64,000 nucleotides of DNA from Rhizophagus clarus (taxonomy: Eukaryota > Glomeromycota > Glomeromycetes > Glomerales > Glomeraceae): contig BLAL01000223.1 of the NCBI GenBank assembly GCA_015698045.1, forward strand, positions 124,001 to 188,000, read 5' to 3'. Each line of letters begins with the position of its first letter. The first letter of the stretch is position 1. Below the pieces are notes generated by a model, which was not told the DNA's origin, ran no database searches, and worked only from the letters and a program-made list of their open reading frames with translations. Below are positions 1 to 10,490 of the stretch, piece after piece. A program made the position numbers and the translations under genes.

Positions 1-912
1 CGAAACATCTCCCCCAACCCTCCCTTACCTTAATTCTAAAAGTCTGGTCGTGCTTTTCGTCTGGCAACACTACAAAAAGTAAAAAAAAGTTAATACTTAA
101 TTAATTAAAAAAAAAAATAATAAAACACCTCCCCCAACCCCTCCTTTATCTTAATTCCAAAAGTCCAGTCATGCATTTCGTCCGGCAACACTACAAAAAA
201 AATAAAAAAAAATAATTAATTAAATAGTTAAAAAAAACACTGAAAAACACTTCCCCACCCTTCCTTACCTTAATTCCAAAAGTCCGGTCATACTTTTCAT
301 CTGACAACACTACAAAAAAATAAAAAAAAACAATTAATTAGTTAAAAAAAATACCGAAAAACACTTCCCCCACCCTCCCTTACCTTAATTCCAAAAGTCC
401 GGTCATGTTTTTTGTCCGGCAACACTACAAAAAAATAAAAAAAAGGTTAATACTTAATTAATTAAAAAAAACAACGAAACACCTCCCCCAACCCTCCCTT
501 ACTTTAATTCCAAAAGTCCAGTCATGCTATTCGTCTGGCAACACTACAAAAAGTAAAAAAAAAAGTTAATACTTAATTAATTAAAAAAAAACAACGAAAC
601 ACCTTCCCCAACCCCTCCCTTACCTTAATTCCAAAAGTCCGGTCATGCATTTCATCCGGCAACACTACAAAAAAATAAAAAAAAATAATTAATTAAATAG
701 TTAAAAAAACACCAAAAAATACTTCCCCACCCTCCCCCTTACTTTAATTCCAAAAGTCCGGTTGTGTTTTTCGTCTGGTAACACTACAAAAAGTAAAAAA
801 AAGTTAATACTTAAATTAATTAAAAAAAACAACGAAACACCTCCCTCAACCTTTCCCTTACCTTAATTCCAAAAGTCCGGTTATGCTTTTCGTCTGGCAA
901 CACTACAAAAAT
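1..912. repeat. ~120-bp satellite, about 8 tandem copies
   Basis: Units begin near 1, 124, 240, 356, 476, 596, 712 and 833. Each has a C-rich block (cctcccccaaccctccctta), then a core close to aattccaaaagtccggtcat, then cgtccggcaacactac, then an A-rich/TTAATTAA spacer. Divergence is mainly C/T and G/A transitions. The array enters from outside the window, so its full size is unknown. No open reading frame is maintained. Confidence 0.9.
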
Positions 913-1044
913 AAACTGATAAATGATTAAAAAAAAGATCGGATATTCAGATTATCTGATTAGATCGGCAAGTCACATGACCCTGTTTTTATATATTTGT
1001 TAGTTATCTTAGTATTGTTCAGGGTCCTGTAATTACGTTTAACC

Positions 1045-1292
1045 AGGTCATGTATATTTAATTTGATTTGATTTGGATTTGATTTGAATTTGTCAGATTT
1101 GATTTGGATTTGATTGAATTAGTTTAAGCTAATTTGAATTTGATTTGAAATCGAATCAAATCTTTTTTTTTAATTTGGATTTGAATTCAAATCTTGTTTT
1201 GAAGTTTGGATTTGATTTGCAAATCAAAATTATCAAATCGAATCAAATCAAACTTCAAATCAAATCTGAATTGATTTGATTTGACCAAATCG
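1045..1292. repeat. (ATTTG/ATTTGG)n low-complexity tract with inverted halves
   Basis: The first half is built from gatttgatttg and gatttggatttg words and the second half from caaatcaaatc words, so the tract can fold on itself. The clearest hairpin is near 1200-1257, where ttgaagtttggatttg faces caaatcaaacttcaa. It is bounded by two satellite arrays. No coding content is seen. Confidence 0.8.
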
Positions 1293-1317
1293 TTTACGGA
1301 ATACTAGAAAAAACGCA

Positions 1318-3140
1318 AATCTAAAAAAAGAATTCGAAACGTTAATTAACGTTTTGTTAATAAAAAATTTTTTTTTATCTTCGGGATGATACCTGATCTA
1401 TCGTGAGATGGGGTCCATCTAAAAAAAATGAGAACGAATGTTATTTAACATTCGTTGAAATAAAAATATGATAAAAAATAATTTTTTTTTTACCTTCAGT
1501 CCACTTCGAGTTCTAGACCTAAAAAAAAGAAAAATAAAACGAAATGTTAGTTTCGTTTCATTTTGTAAAATAAAATATTATTTTGAGGTTTTTTTACCTT
1601 CAAAATACCACAGTCTGCTTCTTTTGGACCTAAAAAAGAAAGAAAATGAATGATAATTAATGTTTGTTGAAATAATAAAAAAAAAGATATTTCAAAGTTT
1701 CTTTATTTTCAAAATACCACAGTCCGCTTCAAATTAGAGTTTTGGACCTAAAAAATGAAACAAAACATTAGTAATATTTTGTAAAATAAAAATATAAAAA
1801 AAAAATTTGTTTCGAAGTTTTTTTACCTTCAAAATAATTCAGTCCACTTCTTTCAGACTAAAAAAGTAAGAAAACGAACATTAGTTAACGTTTGTTGAAA
1901 AAAAAGTAAAAAAAATTTTTTTTTTACTTAATGGTACGCTTAAAATAGAGTTCCGGACCTAAAAAAGAAGAAAATGAAACGTTACTAACATTTCGCTAAA
2001 ATACAAAGAAAAAAACTTATTTTTTTTTTACTTGAATTGGTCCACCTCGAAATGGAGTTCCAGATCTAAAAAAAAGGAGAAAAGCGAAATGTTTACTAAC
2101 ATTTCACTAAAATACAAAGAAAAAAAAATCATTTTTTTTCTTTACTTAATAGTCTGTCTCGAAATGGAGTTACAGACCTAAAAAAAAGAAGAAAAGCGAA
2201 ACGTTACTAATGTTTCGCTAAAATACAAAGAAAAAAAATCATTTTTTTTACTTACAGTGGTCTGCCTTGAAATGGAATTCCAGACCTAAAAAAAGGAGAA
2301 AAGTGAAACATTTACTAACATTTCACTAAAATACAAAGAAAAAAAAATCATTTTTTTTTCTTTACTTAATAGTCTGTCTCAAAATGGAGTTTCAGACCTA
2401 AAAAAAAGAAGAAAAGTGAAACATTACTAACGTTTTGCTAAAATACAAAGAAAAAAAAATCATTTTTTTTTACTTGAATTGGTCCGCCTTAAAATGGAGT
2501 TCTGGACCTAAAAAAAAGGAGAAAAACAAAATGTTACTAATATTTCGCTAAAATATAAAGAAAAAAAATCATTTTTTTTTACTTACAGTGGTCCGCCTTA
2601 AAATGGAGTTCTGGACCTAAAAAAAAGGAGAAAAGTAAAACGTTTACTAACGTTTTGCTAAAATACAAAGAAAAAAAAATCATTTTTTTTTCTTTACTTA
2701 ATAGTCCATCTTGAAATGAAGTTTCGAACCTAAAAAAAAGAAGAAAAGCAAAACGTTACTAACGTTTTGCTAAAATACAAAAAAAAAGAACTTTTTTTTT
2801 TACTTATAGTGGTCCGCCTTGAAATGAAGTTCAGGACCTAAAAAAAAAGAAATACAAAATGAAACATTAACATTTCGTAAAATATATAAAAAAAAAATCA
2901 TTTCCATCTTCGAATACTTTGGTCTGCTTCGAATTGGAGTTCTGGACCTAAGAAAAATAAAACAAATGTTAGTTAACGTTCGTTGAAAATAAAAATAAAA
3001 AAAAGGTATTTTTTTTTCGAAGTTACCTTCGAAATAGAGTTCGAGCCCGTATGTTCAGTGTTCTGAACCTAAAAAAAAGATAAATGAATGTTAATCAACG
3101 TTTGTTAAGTTAATTTAATAAAAAAAAAATTATTTTGAAG
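1318..3140. repeat. ~105-bp satellite with a palindrome in each unit, about 17 copies
   Basis: Each unit has a palindrome close to cgaaacgttactaacgtttc, an A-rich then T-rich stretch, and the core ggtccgccttgaaatggagt followed by tccggacctaaaaaa. Copies between about 1980 and 2820 are the most alike; those at both edges are diverged. On the minus strand each unit shows a long T run followed by AGGTC, resembling a 3' splice site. A diverged array with similar words (AACGTT palindromes, T runs then AG) lies at 38340-40150. No coding potential. Confidence 0.85.
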
Positions 3141-4083
3141 GCCATACCTTCAAAATGTGAAGTCTGGCTAAGATTTTCAGCAAAAACACAGCTTGAAATG
3201 CTGAAACAAATAAATTTTGTTCACTCATTCTTTGACAATTCTAAAGTCCAGAAGAGCCTTAGTAAAGAAAAAAGGGAATTTTTTTAGATTATCAACCGAT
3301 CTCTAGGTCATATGACACTGCAGAAGCTGATCAGCTACAAAGTAACCTTAGTTAGCGATATTTGTCAAAATAAAAGTAAATTAAACATTTCAAAGTTTAC
3401 CTTTGAAATAGAGGCCGAAACTTGTTTTTCAGTATTCCGGACCTACAAAAAAGGAAATCGAACGTTAATAGACGTTTGTTAAATAAAATTAATAAAAAAA
3501 ATTTTTTTGAAGGTTACCTTCAAAAACTAGCATTAGCTAATGTTCGTTTATGATTCATATGCCCAGAACACTGTTGAAAGTACATTTAGTCCTTGTAGAG
3601 GGTCTATAAAATAATTCTTTTAGGGAGATAGAAAAAATAGCAAGTCTATTTAATAATTTTGAAGCTTAAAAAACTACAAAAAAAAGTTTTTTCTTAGGGT
3701 ATTTTTAGACTTTAAATTGAAAAACATTGAAAAAAATTTATTTCTTTGAAAGGTGTTGAAAAAAAAATTATATTTATGAAAAATGTTAAAAAAAATTGTT
3801 TCCTTAAAGTATTGTGAATAAAAAGTTTAAGTGTCTTAAAGGAAATTAAGTATAGAAAATAAACTAGAAGCTTATCAAAGTTTATCATGCAAAGTTTATC
3901 AAATTAAAGAAGAAAATTGTGAAAATCTTTAAAGATTTTTGTACGAAGTGTTTTTAAAAATCTGCAATTTTGAAGATTATCACAAATTTTTCATAAAAAA
4001 ATCTTTGAAAAAAATAAAAAAATAATTTCTGCAGTATTGCGCAGATTCTTAACAAAATTGCATTAAAAAAATGCAGCAATCTG
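3141..4083. other. AT-rich intergenic DNA with decayed satellite edges
   Basis: The first 400 bases still contain decayed words of the preceding array, such as accttcaaaat and ttcggacctacaaaaaa. The remainder is A/T-rich with short imperfect repeats near 3660-3830. No gene is supported. Confidence 0.6.
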
Positions 4084-4544
4084 CTAAAATCGCAGATCAC
4101 CACAGATCTGAACTGATATAACTTTCCCGATGTTGCTTTTTGTATGAATTAGCTCATCATTTTCTGGGATATTTCTATTTAAATTAGACTCTAAATTCAC
4201 TACTATCTCACGTAAAGTAGAAGATTTTGAATTAGTATTAGACTTTTTTCTTTGAAACGCGCTATTATATGCAGGATGAAACGTGAGTTTAAAGGTTGTA
4301 ATAGGATCTAAAGAATAACCAAACCGAGATATACTTTCTTGAATATATTCAAGTTGTTTTAAGGATAAACTAGGCTTTGAGATTCGAGTAAATGCAACCT
4401 TTACTTGTTCAGTTCAGTTTTTAGTACTGGGTTTGATAGTTTTATTACATGTGCACATTTTTTTCGAATACTGAGTTCAACACCACAATAAAGACATTTC
4501 TTGCAACCAAGGCATGTGCTAATAAGGTATTCTTGAAAAGTCAT
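4084..4544 (-). pseudogene. Small cysteine-motif gene with one 5-bp frameshift
   Basis: From an ATG at 4544 the frame reads MTFQEYLISTCLGCKKCLYC and continues with a basic stretch ending in KCAHV; the spaced cysteines suggest a small metal-binding motif. The frame stops at about residue 45. A second frame continues with EQVKVAFTRISKPSLSLKQL and stays open to a TAG at 4084. The junction holds a tandem duplication of five bases (gttcagttcag on the plus strand, near 4410); one copy of it would put the two frames in register. I therefore read it as a gene broken by a slippage duplication. I do not recognise the family. It could also be the remains of a transposon accessory protein. No intron is evident. 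Confidence 0.5.
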
Positions 4545-5139
4545 TATGAAATTAAAGTATTATATTGAATAAACGCGTATTGAAATTATTATAAACACGA
4601 ACAGAAATTTTATTAGGTAATTATTCTGATTCTGATGATGAAATCGAAAAATTTTTATTGGCTAATTTTTTGTTTAATCATGTGACGTTGATCATCTAAA
4701 TAATCATAATCAGAATCAATTTTTTTACATACATACTGATTGCATACACTATTTTAAAAATGGCGATAATAAAAGATAATGCAAATTTTGGTTATTTTTT
4801 TATTTTCAAAATTCTTTAAATATTACAGTCAACTCCCTTTATAGTCACCTCCGTTATAGTCACATTACCCTATATAGTCACCTTAGTTAAGTGTTCCAAA
4901 TTTTCATATATAAAAACTATCGTTATTAGTGTTAGAAGTAGTAGGAGTAGAAGGGGATTGTTGAACTCTATTTGCAATCGCCACAGCTCGAACTGCTGTT
5001 TCTTGTTCTGCCACAAATTTATGACGTCACCCTTCTCGTTCCTTTATAGTCACAAACTACCTATAGTCACTATCACATCTTTTTTTAAAAATTTTATATA
5101 TATGTGATTATAAAAAGATATTTATTAAAATATAATTAT

Positions 5140-5965
5140 TCTATGATCTAATAATCAGATTTCAATGATCTTTAACTCATTAGATTCATCTCATTGAAAG
5201 GAATCAGATGATAGTAATTTTATAATGATTGGATTAATATTGACCAAGAAATTCGATTTTAAAGACCAAATCAGCATTTTATACATGTAAAATTCATGTA
5301 ACATTAAATATTTTGACTGTATTTTAATTACTATGGGTTCTAGTAATCAGACTTTAATGATCTTAGGCTCATTAGACTCGTCTCATCGAGAGGAAGCTAA
5401 TGGTAGTAATTTTATAATGATTGGATTAATATTGACCAAGAAATTTGATTTTAAAGACCAGATCGGCATTTTTTATATGTCAGTAAAATTCATGTAACAT
5501 TAAATATTTTGACTGTATTTTAATTATTACGGGTTCTAGTGATCAGATTTTAATGATCTTAGGCTTATTAGAATCGTCTCATTGAAAGGAAGCTAATGAT
5601 AATAATTTTATAATGATTGGATTAATATTGACTGAGAAATTTGATTTTAAAGTCCAGATCAGCATTTTTTATATGTAAAATTCGCATAACATTAAATATT
5701 TTGACTGTATTTTAATTATTACGGATTCTGTTCATGGGTCACACTTAGCTGGGCTGGGGGGGGTTATTTAGATGTTGTATAAAATATTTGATTTCGAATA
5801 TTTAACAATAAAAATAACATGACCTTTGAATTAAAAAAAAAAAAAAGAATTATTATGGATTTTAGTGATCAGATTTTAATAATCTTAGGCTCGTTGAAAT
5901 CGTCTCATCAAGAGGAATCTATTGGCAATAAATCCATAATAATTGGAATAAAATTGATAAAATTA
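5140..5965. repeat. ~193-bp tandem repeat inside the pogo-like element, about 4 units
   Basis: Units start near 5140, 5332, 5526 and 5719. Each contains agtaatcagactttaatgat, a ctcattagactcgtctcatt-type segment, ataatgattggattaatatt and attaaatattttgactgtat. The fourth unit is interrupted by a poly(A)-tailed insertion at 5728-5847 and resumes after it. Confidence 0.85.
5728..5847 (+). mobile_element. Short SINE-like insertion with poly(A) tail
   Basis: About 120 bp interrupt the fourth 193-bp unit. The insert starts ctgttcatgggtcacactta, has a G run (gctggggggggtt) and ends in a run of about 14 A plus G. It is flanked by 14-bp direct copies with one mismatch: aattattacggatt (5714-5727) and aattattatggatt (5848-5861). 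Poly(A) plus a long target duplication suggests LINE-type retroposition. The tagctgggctgg stretch loosely resembles a Pol III A box, but I see no clear B box, so a SINE identity is tentative. Confidence 0.55.
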
Positions 5966-6119
5966 CTATGATGTGAATATTTAACTAAAATTATTACAAT
6001 TTATAATTCTAGCCAAAATTACTGATTTAATTATAAGATTTTATTGCTTATAGTCACATCTCATCATAGTCACCAAATATAGACTGTTCCAAATGTGTAA
6101 CTATAGAGAGAGTTGACTG

Positions 6120-6654
6120 TATAGTAAATTCATATGAAACCCAGTTATACTTACTACTTTATTTAATTATTTTACATTATGAAAAAGCTTTTGGAGAATA
6201 AATAATACCATTAACAACTGCAAATAATTACTATTGTATTAATAAAACTTTTATTTGCAACTGGTGTAAAAAGTAATATGTTCTTAAAATAGTTGATGGG
6301 TTATAAAAAGTCATTATTATTTTAATTTTTAATACAAGTTGTAAAAAATTTTTTTATTTTCTGATTATTTTACATAAAATTGATAAAATGAATGTGTAAT
6401 ACAATCATGTTTTACATTGTTTACTAATTTTTTATTAAAAATTCTTAATTTAAGCTAATTCTAAAGATCAGCATATATGTAATATTACTAAGCATTATTT
6501 TAAGATTAATATTATCTACTAAGTCTTACTGAAAAAAAATCAAATTATTTTTATTTTTAAAGGATTTTTAAATCCTTCTATTATATATATTAATAAAAAT
6601 TTTTGGATCAAAAAACTGATTAATTCACTTTTTGCAATTTTTTTTAAAATCTTT
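6120..6654. other. AT-rich intergenic DNA
   Basis: Strongly A/T-biased sequence between the pogo-like element and the 3' edge of the kinase relic. Nothing beyond short A/T runs is visible. Confidence 0.5.
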
Positions 6655-8094
6655 TTATTTAAATAAAAAACTTAATTGATATTTTAAGCTAGCTGTAAAA
6701 AATATCAAAGCTAGCTTTTTTATTAAAACATTCTTTGCTAGGATAAGTTTATATAAAAAATTTCTATAGGTTACTTTTTTGTTATTTATTAAATGGTTAA
6801 AAAATTCTTGAAATACATAATTTATATATTTGGATATAATATCAGAATTATTACCAGATATATTGGCAATTTTATACAATTTATAATACTTTTTAAAAAT
6901 AACTAATATTGATCTTTTTATTAAATCAGTATTTCAGTATTGTTTCATATATTCTAAAAGAATTTTTAATATTATTTTTAGTTTCATTCCATTAATTATT
7001 TTTAATATTAAATTATAATTATATTCAAAATTAATAAATGGTAGTTACTGTAATTAGATAAAACTTCTACATTAGTACTGCAATACTACAAATATCAGAT
7101 GCAAAAGTAGTTTCTTTCCAGCAATAACTTCTAATACTATATAAAAAAGATTTCTATATATACTATTTAATGGTTTATTAACTAAATTACAAAATCTAAG
7201 ATTACTAATATAAAATATTGCTTAATTAGAAAATAATATATTTCCAGAATGCAAATCTTTATGAATTGCATATTTCTTTATAAATTCTAGAAAGTGCATT
7301 AATTATATTAATTATAATATCAGTCAATTCTTTTCTTTCATGTAAGTTTATGATGATTTTGTTATAAATATTTTCTTAAATCCATATCTATTTGATTTAT
7401 TACAAGCATGTAATTTCCATCTAATAGATCTTTTGTTAAACCATAATATCATACTATCATCACATTTGATACCAATAATTAAATGAAATTTGACCTACAA
7501 ATAGATATTGACAAAATTTATGTTAATAGAAATCCAACTTCTATTAGCTTTTAACATTTTCTGATTTTTAAGTATTACTTTTTTCATTTCAAATTTTTTA
7601 ATTGTTGTTCTTTATTATTCCATTTATTATAATATTCACTAATCCAATCTGCAGTATAAATTTCACCTCTAGTTGAATATTTAATATTTTGTAAATTATT
7701 GTATGGAATCCATTCTGTTATATTAAATGAAACATACGTTTTCATTTAATAATTTTGTATTAAATTATCAATATCATTATTTACAGATGTCAATTTGAAA
7801 ATTTTGCTTTTAAATAACTTAGAATACAATTTTCACAATATAATGTAGCCAAACATTCTTTTTGACAATTTCCACAAATTCCTTTTGTTCCTACTTTTAA
7901 AAGAACTTTATCATAGTCACATACTTTATTCAAGAAACTTATTACAGATACTTTTCATCCATCGTAAAGGACTCATCAGCAAGAATAATTTGTCTTTGAA
8001 ATTCAAACTGTTTTTCTAAATTATCACTATAATCTGTTAATGCATATACTCTTCGTAATGCAGCAATAACTAATTCATTTCGAGTATCACTCAT
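6655..8094 (-). pseudogene. Degenerate protein kinase of the Rhizophagus-expanded family
   Basis: Starting at an ATG at 8094 the minus strand reads MSDTRNELVIAALRRVYALT, the N-terminus typical of this kinase group. It continues after a stop with a short Cys-rich segment (ICGNCQKECLATLYCENC, near 7890-7830). After 7740 come the N-lobe start (EWIPYNNLQNIKYSTRGE, then IYTADWI), a catalytic loop AIHKDLHSGNILF near 7265-7225, and C-lobe remnants: a DLGFC-like SNLRFCN, NKPLNSIYR, VLEVIAGKK and PFINFEYNYNL near 7040. Several stops and frameshifts break it, and the APE, DxW and activation-loop regions are eroded. The HxDLHxxN catalytic motif survives within one frame. Known: such kinases are massively amplified in arbuscular mycorrhizal fungi. 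Inferred: this copy is dead. Confidence 0.85.
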
Positions 8095-8827
8095 AAAGAA
8101 ATTTAAATCCCGAAAGGTAATTTTTGAAAAGATCAAAAATTAAAAAAGTATTTTATTTTTTCAACGGTCACCATTTTATAATGCTGTTATCGGAGTTGAT
8201 AAATTCGTAGAGCGATATATGGAATTAGTGCATGGAATTCCGTGAATCATTTCTAGAATAAACCCAAATTTGACGATTTAAAAAATAGATGGCTAATGTA
8301 ATTATCATGTGACTTATTTCTTCAATAATTAATAGTACATATCCGAATTCATGTTTGTTGCAAACTTAAGCATTAAAATTCAGTATTTATAAGATGAATA
8401 TTCACTTGATTAACTTCTTCAACGAAGATATGATTGTTATACGGCGACTCCGATATCAAGATGGCCAAATCGAAATCAAAGTAACATTTTACAGTTCTTT
8501 AAATGCTTTATTGAGAGTAAGAATTTTTATACACGTTTCCTTTCTCTTACAATATTACTTTTATCAAGACATCTTTAATGACTTCCCAATGTCTTTTTTC
8601 TTTCTTCACTATCAATATTTTTCAATTTATAGTTTAAGTCTTTAAATCATAAATAAAGGATGTGGTATCTATCGATTATACCGAATTTATAAATCCATGC
8701 TTTACTAACAAAACCATTACGTTGCATATTTGCTATGACTGTTATTTATAAATTTGTTCAATCAAATATAAAGTCGATAGATATCACATTATCATTTTAC
8801 TACGTACAATGCGTATCTATGCAATGG
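8095..8827. other. Intergenic region without a supported gene
   Basis: This lies between the kinase relic and the small orphan gene. An 83-codon open frame on the plus strand (8394-8645) has a mixed start but a low-complexity hydrophobic tail and no recognisable motif, so I do not call it. Confidence 0.5.
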
Positions 8828-9301
8828 CTAATTCGATTCATCAAGACGCAACCGCTTCAAGGCACGTTCATTATCCACCGTAATAGGATTGTTTCTTTGT
8901 ATAGCACTAATAGTAAGACTCCCATCAGATTTCACTTTAATATAACCATCCCCATAATTTTTCACAGGCCATTCAATATAAGGACCACAAATCTCACGTT
9001 CATTATTATTATAACGAAAAATTGGTTTATTCTTTAATCTATTACCAATATTAATGGAAAGAGACGTGATACGATGATCCTCTTGTAATTTTTTATTTTT
9101 CGGTTGAATAGTAGCAACTAAAGAACGAATACCATCACCTTCATGACCTGGAACATAAAAAATTTCAAATGGGTGGTCCAGATTGAATTTATCCAATTTA
9201 ATTGTGGTCACATCTTCAAAAAGAATACGACAAAGTTTTTTTCCTTCATTATTATTATTTTCCGGATTAATTTCTCCATTATTTTGGGATGTTTCTGTCA
9301 T
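8828..9301 (-). CDS. Hypothetical single-exon protein, 157 aa
   Basis: An uninterrupted frame from ATG 9301 to a stop at 8828 with balanced composition, unlike the low-complexity frames around it. The first ~22 residues are polar and Asn/Glu-rich (MTETSQNNGEINPENNNNEG). The rest looks folded: alternating hydrophobic and charged residues, segments such as PFEIFYVPGHEGDG (residues ~45-58), a conserved-looking CGPYIEWPVKNYGDG in the middle third, and a basic end (ERALKRLRLDESN) that could serve as a nuclear signal. There is no signal peptide and no membrane segment. A TATAAA-like box sits about 50 bp upstream. It faces away from the YTP1-like gene across ~1.2 kb. I do not recognise the family; coding status is likely from composition and promoter position. 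Confidence 0.65.
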   Translation of the reverse strand: MTETSQNNGEINPENNNNEGKKLCRILFEDVTTIKLDKFNLDHPFEIFYVPGHEGDGIRSLVATIQPKNKKLQEDHRITSLSINIGNRLKNKPIFRYNNNEREICGPYIEWPVKNYGDGYIKVKSDGSLTISAIQRNNPITVDNERALKRLRLDESN

Positions 9302-9350
9302 TATTATTGTTATTTTTTTTTTTACTATCTAAACTTTGCGTAATTTAATG

Positions 9351-9360
9351 TATTTATATA
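9351..9360 (-). promoter_or_regulatory. TATA-like box for the 8828-9301 gene
   Basis: On the minus strand the sequence reads TATATAAATA, about 50 bp upstream of the ATG at 9301, with a T-rich tract between. Position and sequence fit a core promoter; there is no experimental support. Confidence 0.4.
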
Positions 9361-10394
9361 AAAAATGTAATAACAGATAAGGCCATAATCTAGTGTTTTT
9401 TTTTGGAAGACAATTACTTCTTGGCAGGAATATAATTTCCGAATAAAGTTTTAATTAGTCCATGATGGTCGTAAAGAAGGAAACAAAATCTATACAAAAA
9501 TGGGAGAAATGATAAGAAACATGCAAGTACAAATATAAATAAGGTTTCAAAGATTAACGCAAATAATTTTATTTTAAACATGAAACTAAGTTTATTTCAA
9601 GTGAAAATATTGGAAAAGATATACGAGAGATTTACGTAATTAATTAACCTTATAAGAATTTTGTTAATATAATTAGTATTTTGACACTATTTTGCCTATA
9701 TTAGGCTTTTAAAATTCACGTGAAAGAAATTATAAAAAATCATGTGATATATTAACTAAACCAATCTAAATAGTTATAATACTCAAAAATTTAATCTAAA
9801 AACAGCCCATCGTCCAAATCAGGTTTAAATCGATTAACAATTTACGTAAAAAGTTGAATTCGGAATCACTTTATATAATTATTCCGACATAACGCAAATT
9901 TTTTTTTTTAAAAAAAAAAAAAAAACGTAAATCATTTAAACACGTGCTTAATACCTATAAATATGATGCAAAATGACCCACTCTTGTAGATATTTTCTCC
10001 AAGAATGTTTATCATTGCTTACTTTGACCTACAACATACGATCTCATTTATAAAATGAAGTATGGTATCATGAGGAAGGTCAACTTCACGAAAAAAACGA
10101 TGTGATATCAATTTCCATAATAGGTTAATAAAAAAATTAATAATCCAAGTTATACAAAAAGAGGAGGTTCTAAAAGTGTGGAAAAATTTTAATGCCGAAT
10201 TCTACGCATAATGCGCATTTTTATTATTACTAATAAAATCTGAATCCAGTTTTCCCGATATTTGTCTTTTCTCTGAACATACTTAGTAAAGTAACGTAAA
10301 CATTTGATGATGACAATGACGAAATTTATGATCTTTGGGAAAATCTTTTAACCATGTGATGTTGAGACGGAAAACGAAAGAAAAAGGAAAAAAA

Positions 10395-10405
10395 TATATT
10401 TATAA
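10395..10405 (+). promoter_or_regulatory. TATA-like box for the YTP1-like gene
   Basis: tatatttataa lies about 90 bp upstream of the ATG at 10491 and is followed by a poly(T)/poly(A) stretch that would fall in the 5' leader. Confidence 0.4.
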
Positions 10406-10490
10406 GCCGAATTTAAATTATATATTAGCTCGGTAATCTTTTTTTTTTTAAAAAAAAAAGACTCGTCTTTTTTTTTCGAAATTAATAATA

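Larger units (their letters stand above)
4826..6119. mobile_element. Non-autonomous pogo/Tc1-like DNA transposon with TA target duplication
   Basis: The left end cagtcaactccctttatag and the inverted right end cagtcaactctctctatag match over about 23 bp with few mismatches, and TA flanks both ends (4824-4825 and 6120-6121). The word tatagtcac recurs several times just inside each end, as subterminal transposase-binding repeats often do. No transposase frame is present in the ~1.3 kb, so the element would depend on a transposase supplied in trans. The interior is mostly a ~193-bp tandem repeat. The CAGTCAACTC terminus and TA target fit the pogo/Tigger branch of Tc1/mariner; the subfamily is inference. 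Confidence 0.8.
9302..10490. other. 1.2-kb divergent intergenic (promoter) region
   Basis: Separates the minus-strand orphan from the plus-strand YTP1-like gene. Each side has a TATA-like box near its gene. Between them are A/T-rich DNA, a long T/A homopolymer pair near 9900-9925 and no open frame of note. Confidence 0.55.

Noticed and set aside
1-3140. CRISPR-like appearance of regularly spaced repeats
   Set aside because: Whole units repeat, spacers are not unique, and the DNA is eukaryotic; these are satellites.
8394-8645. 83-codon plus-strand open frame
   Set aside because: No motif, hydrophobic low-complexity tail, no promoter context; not distinguishable from chance.
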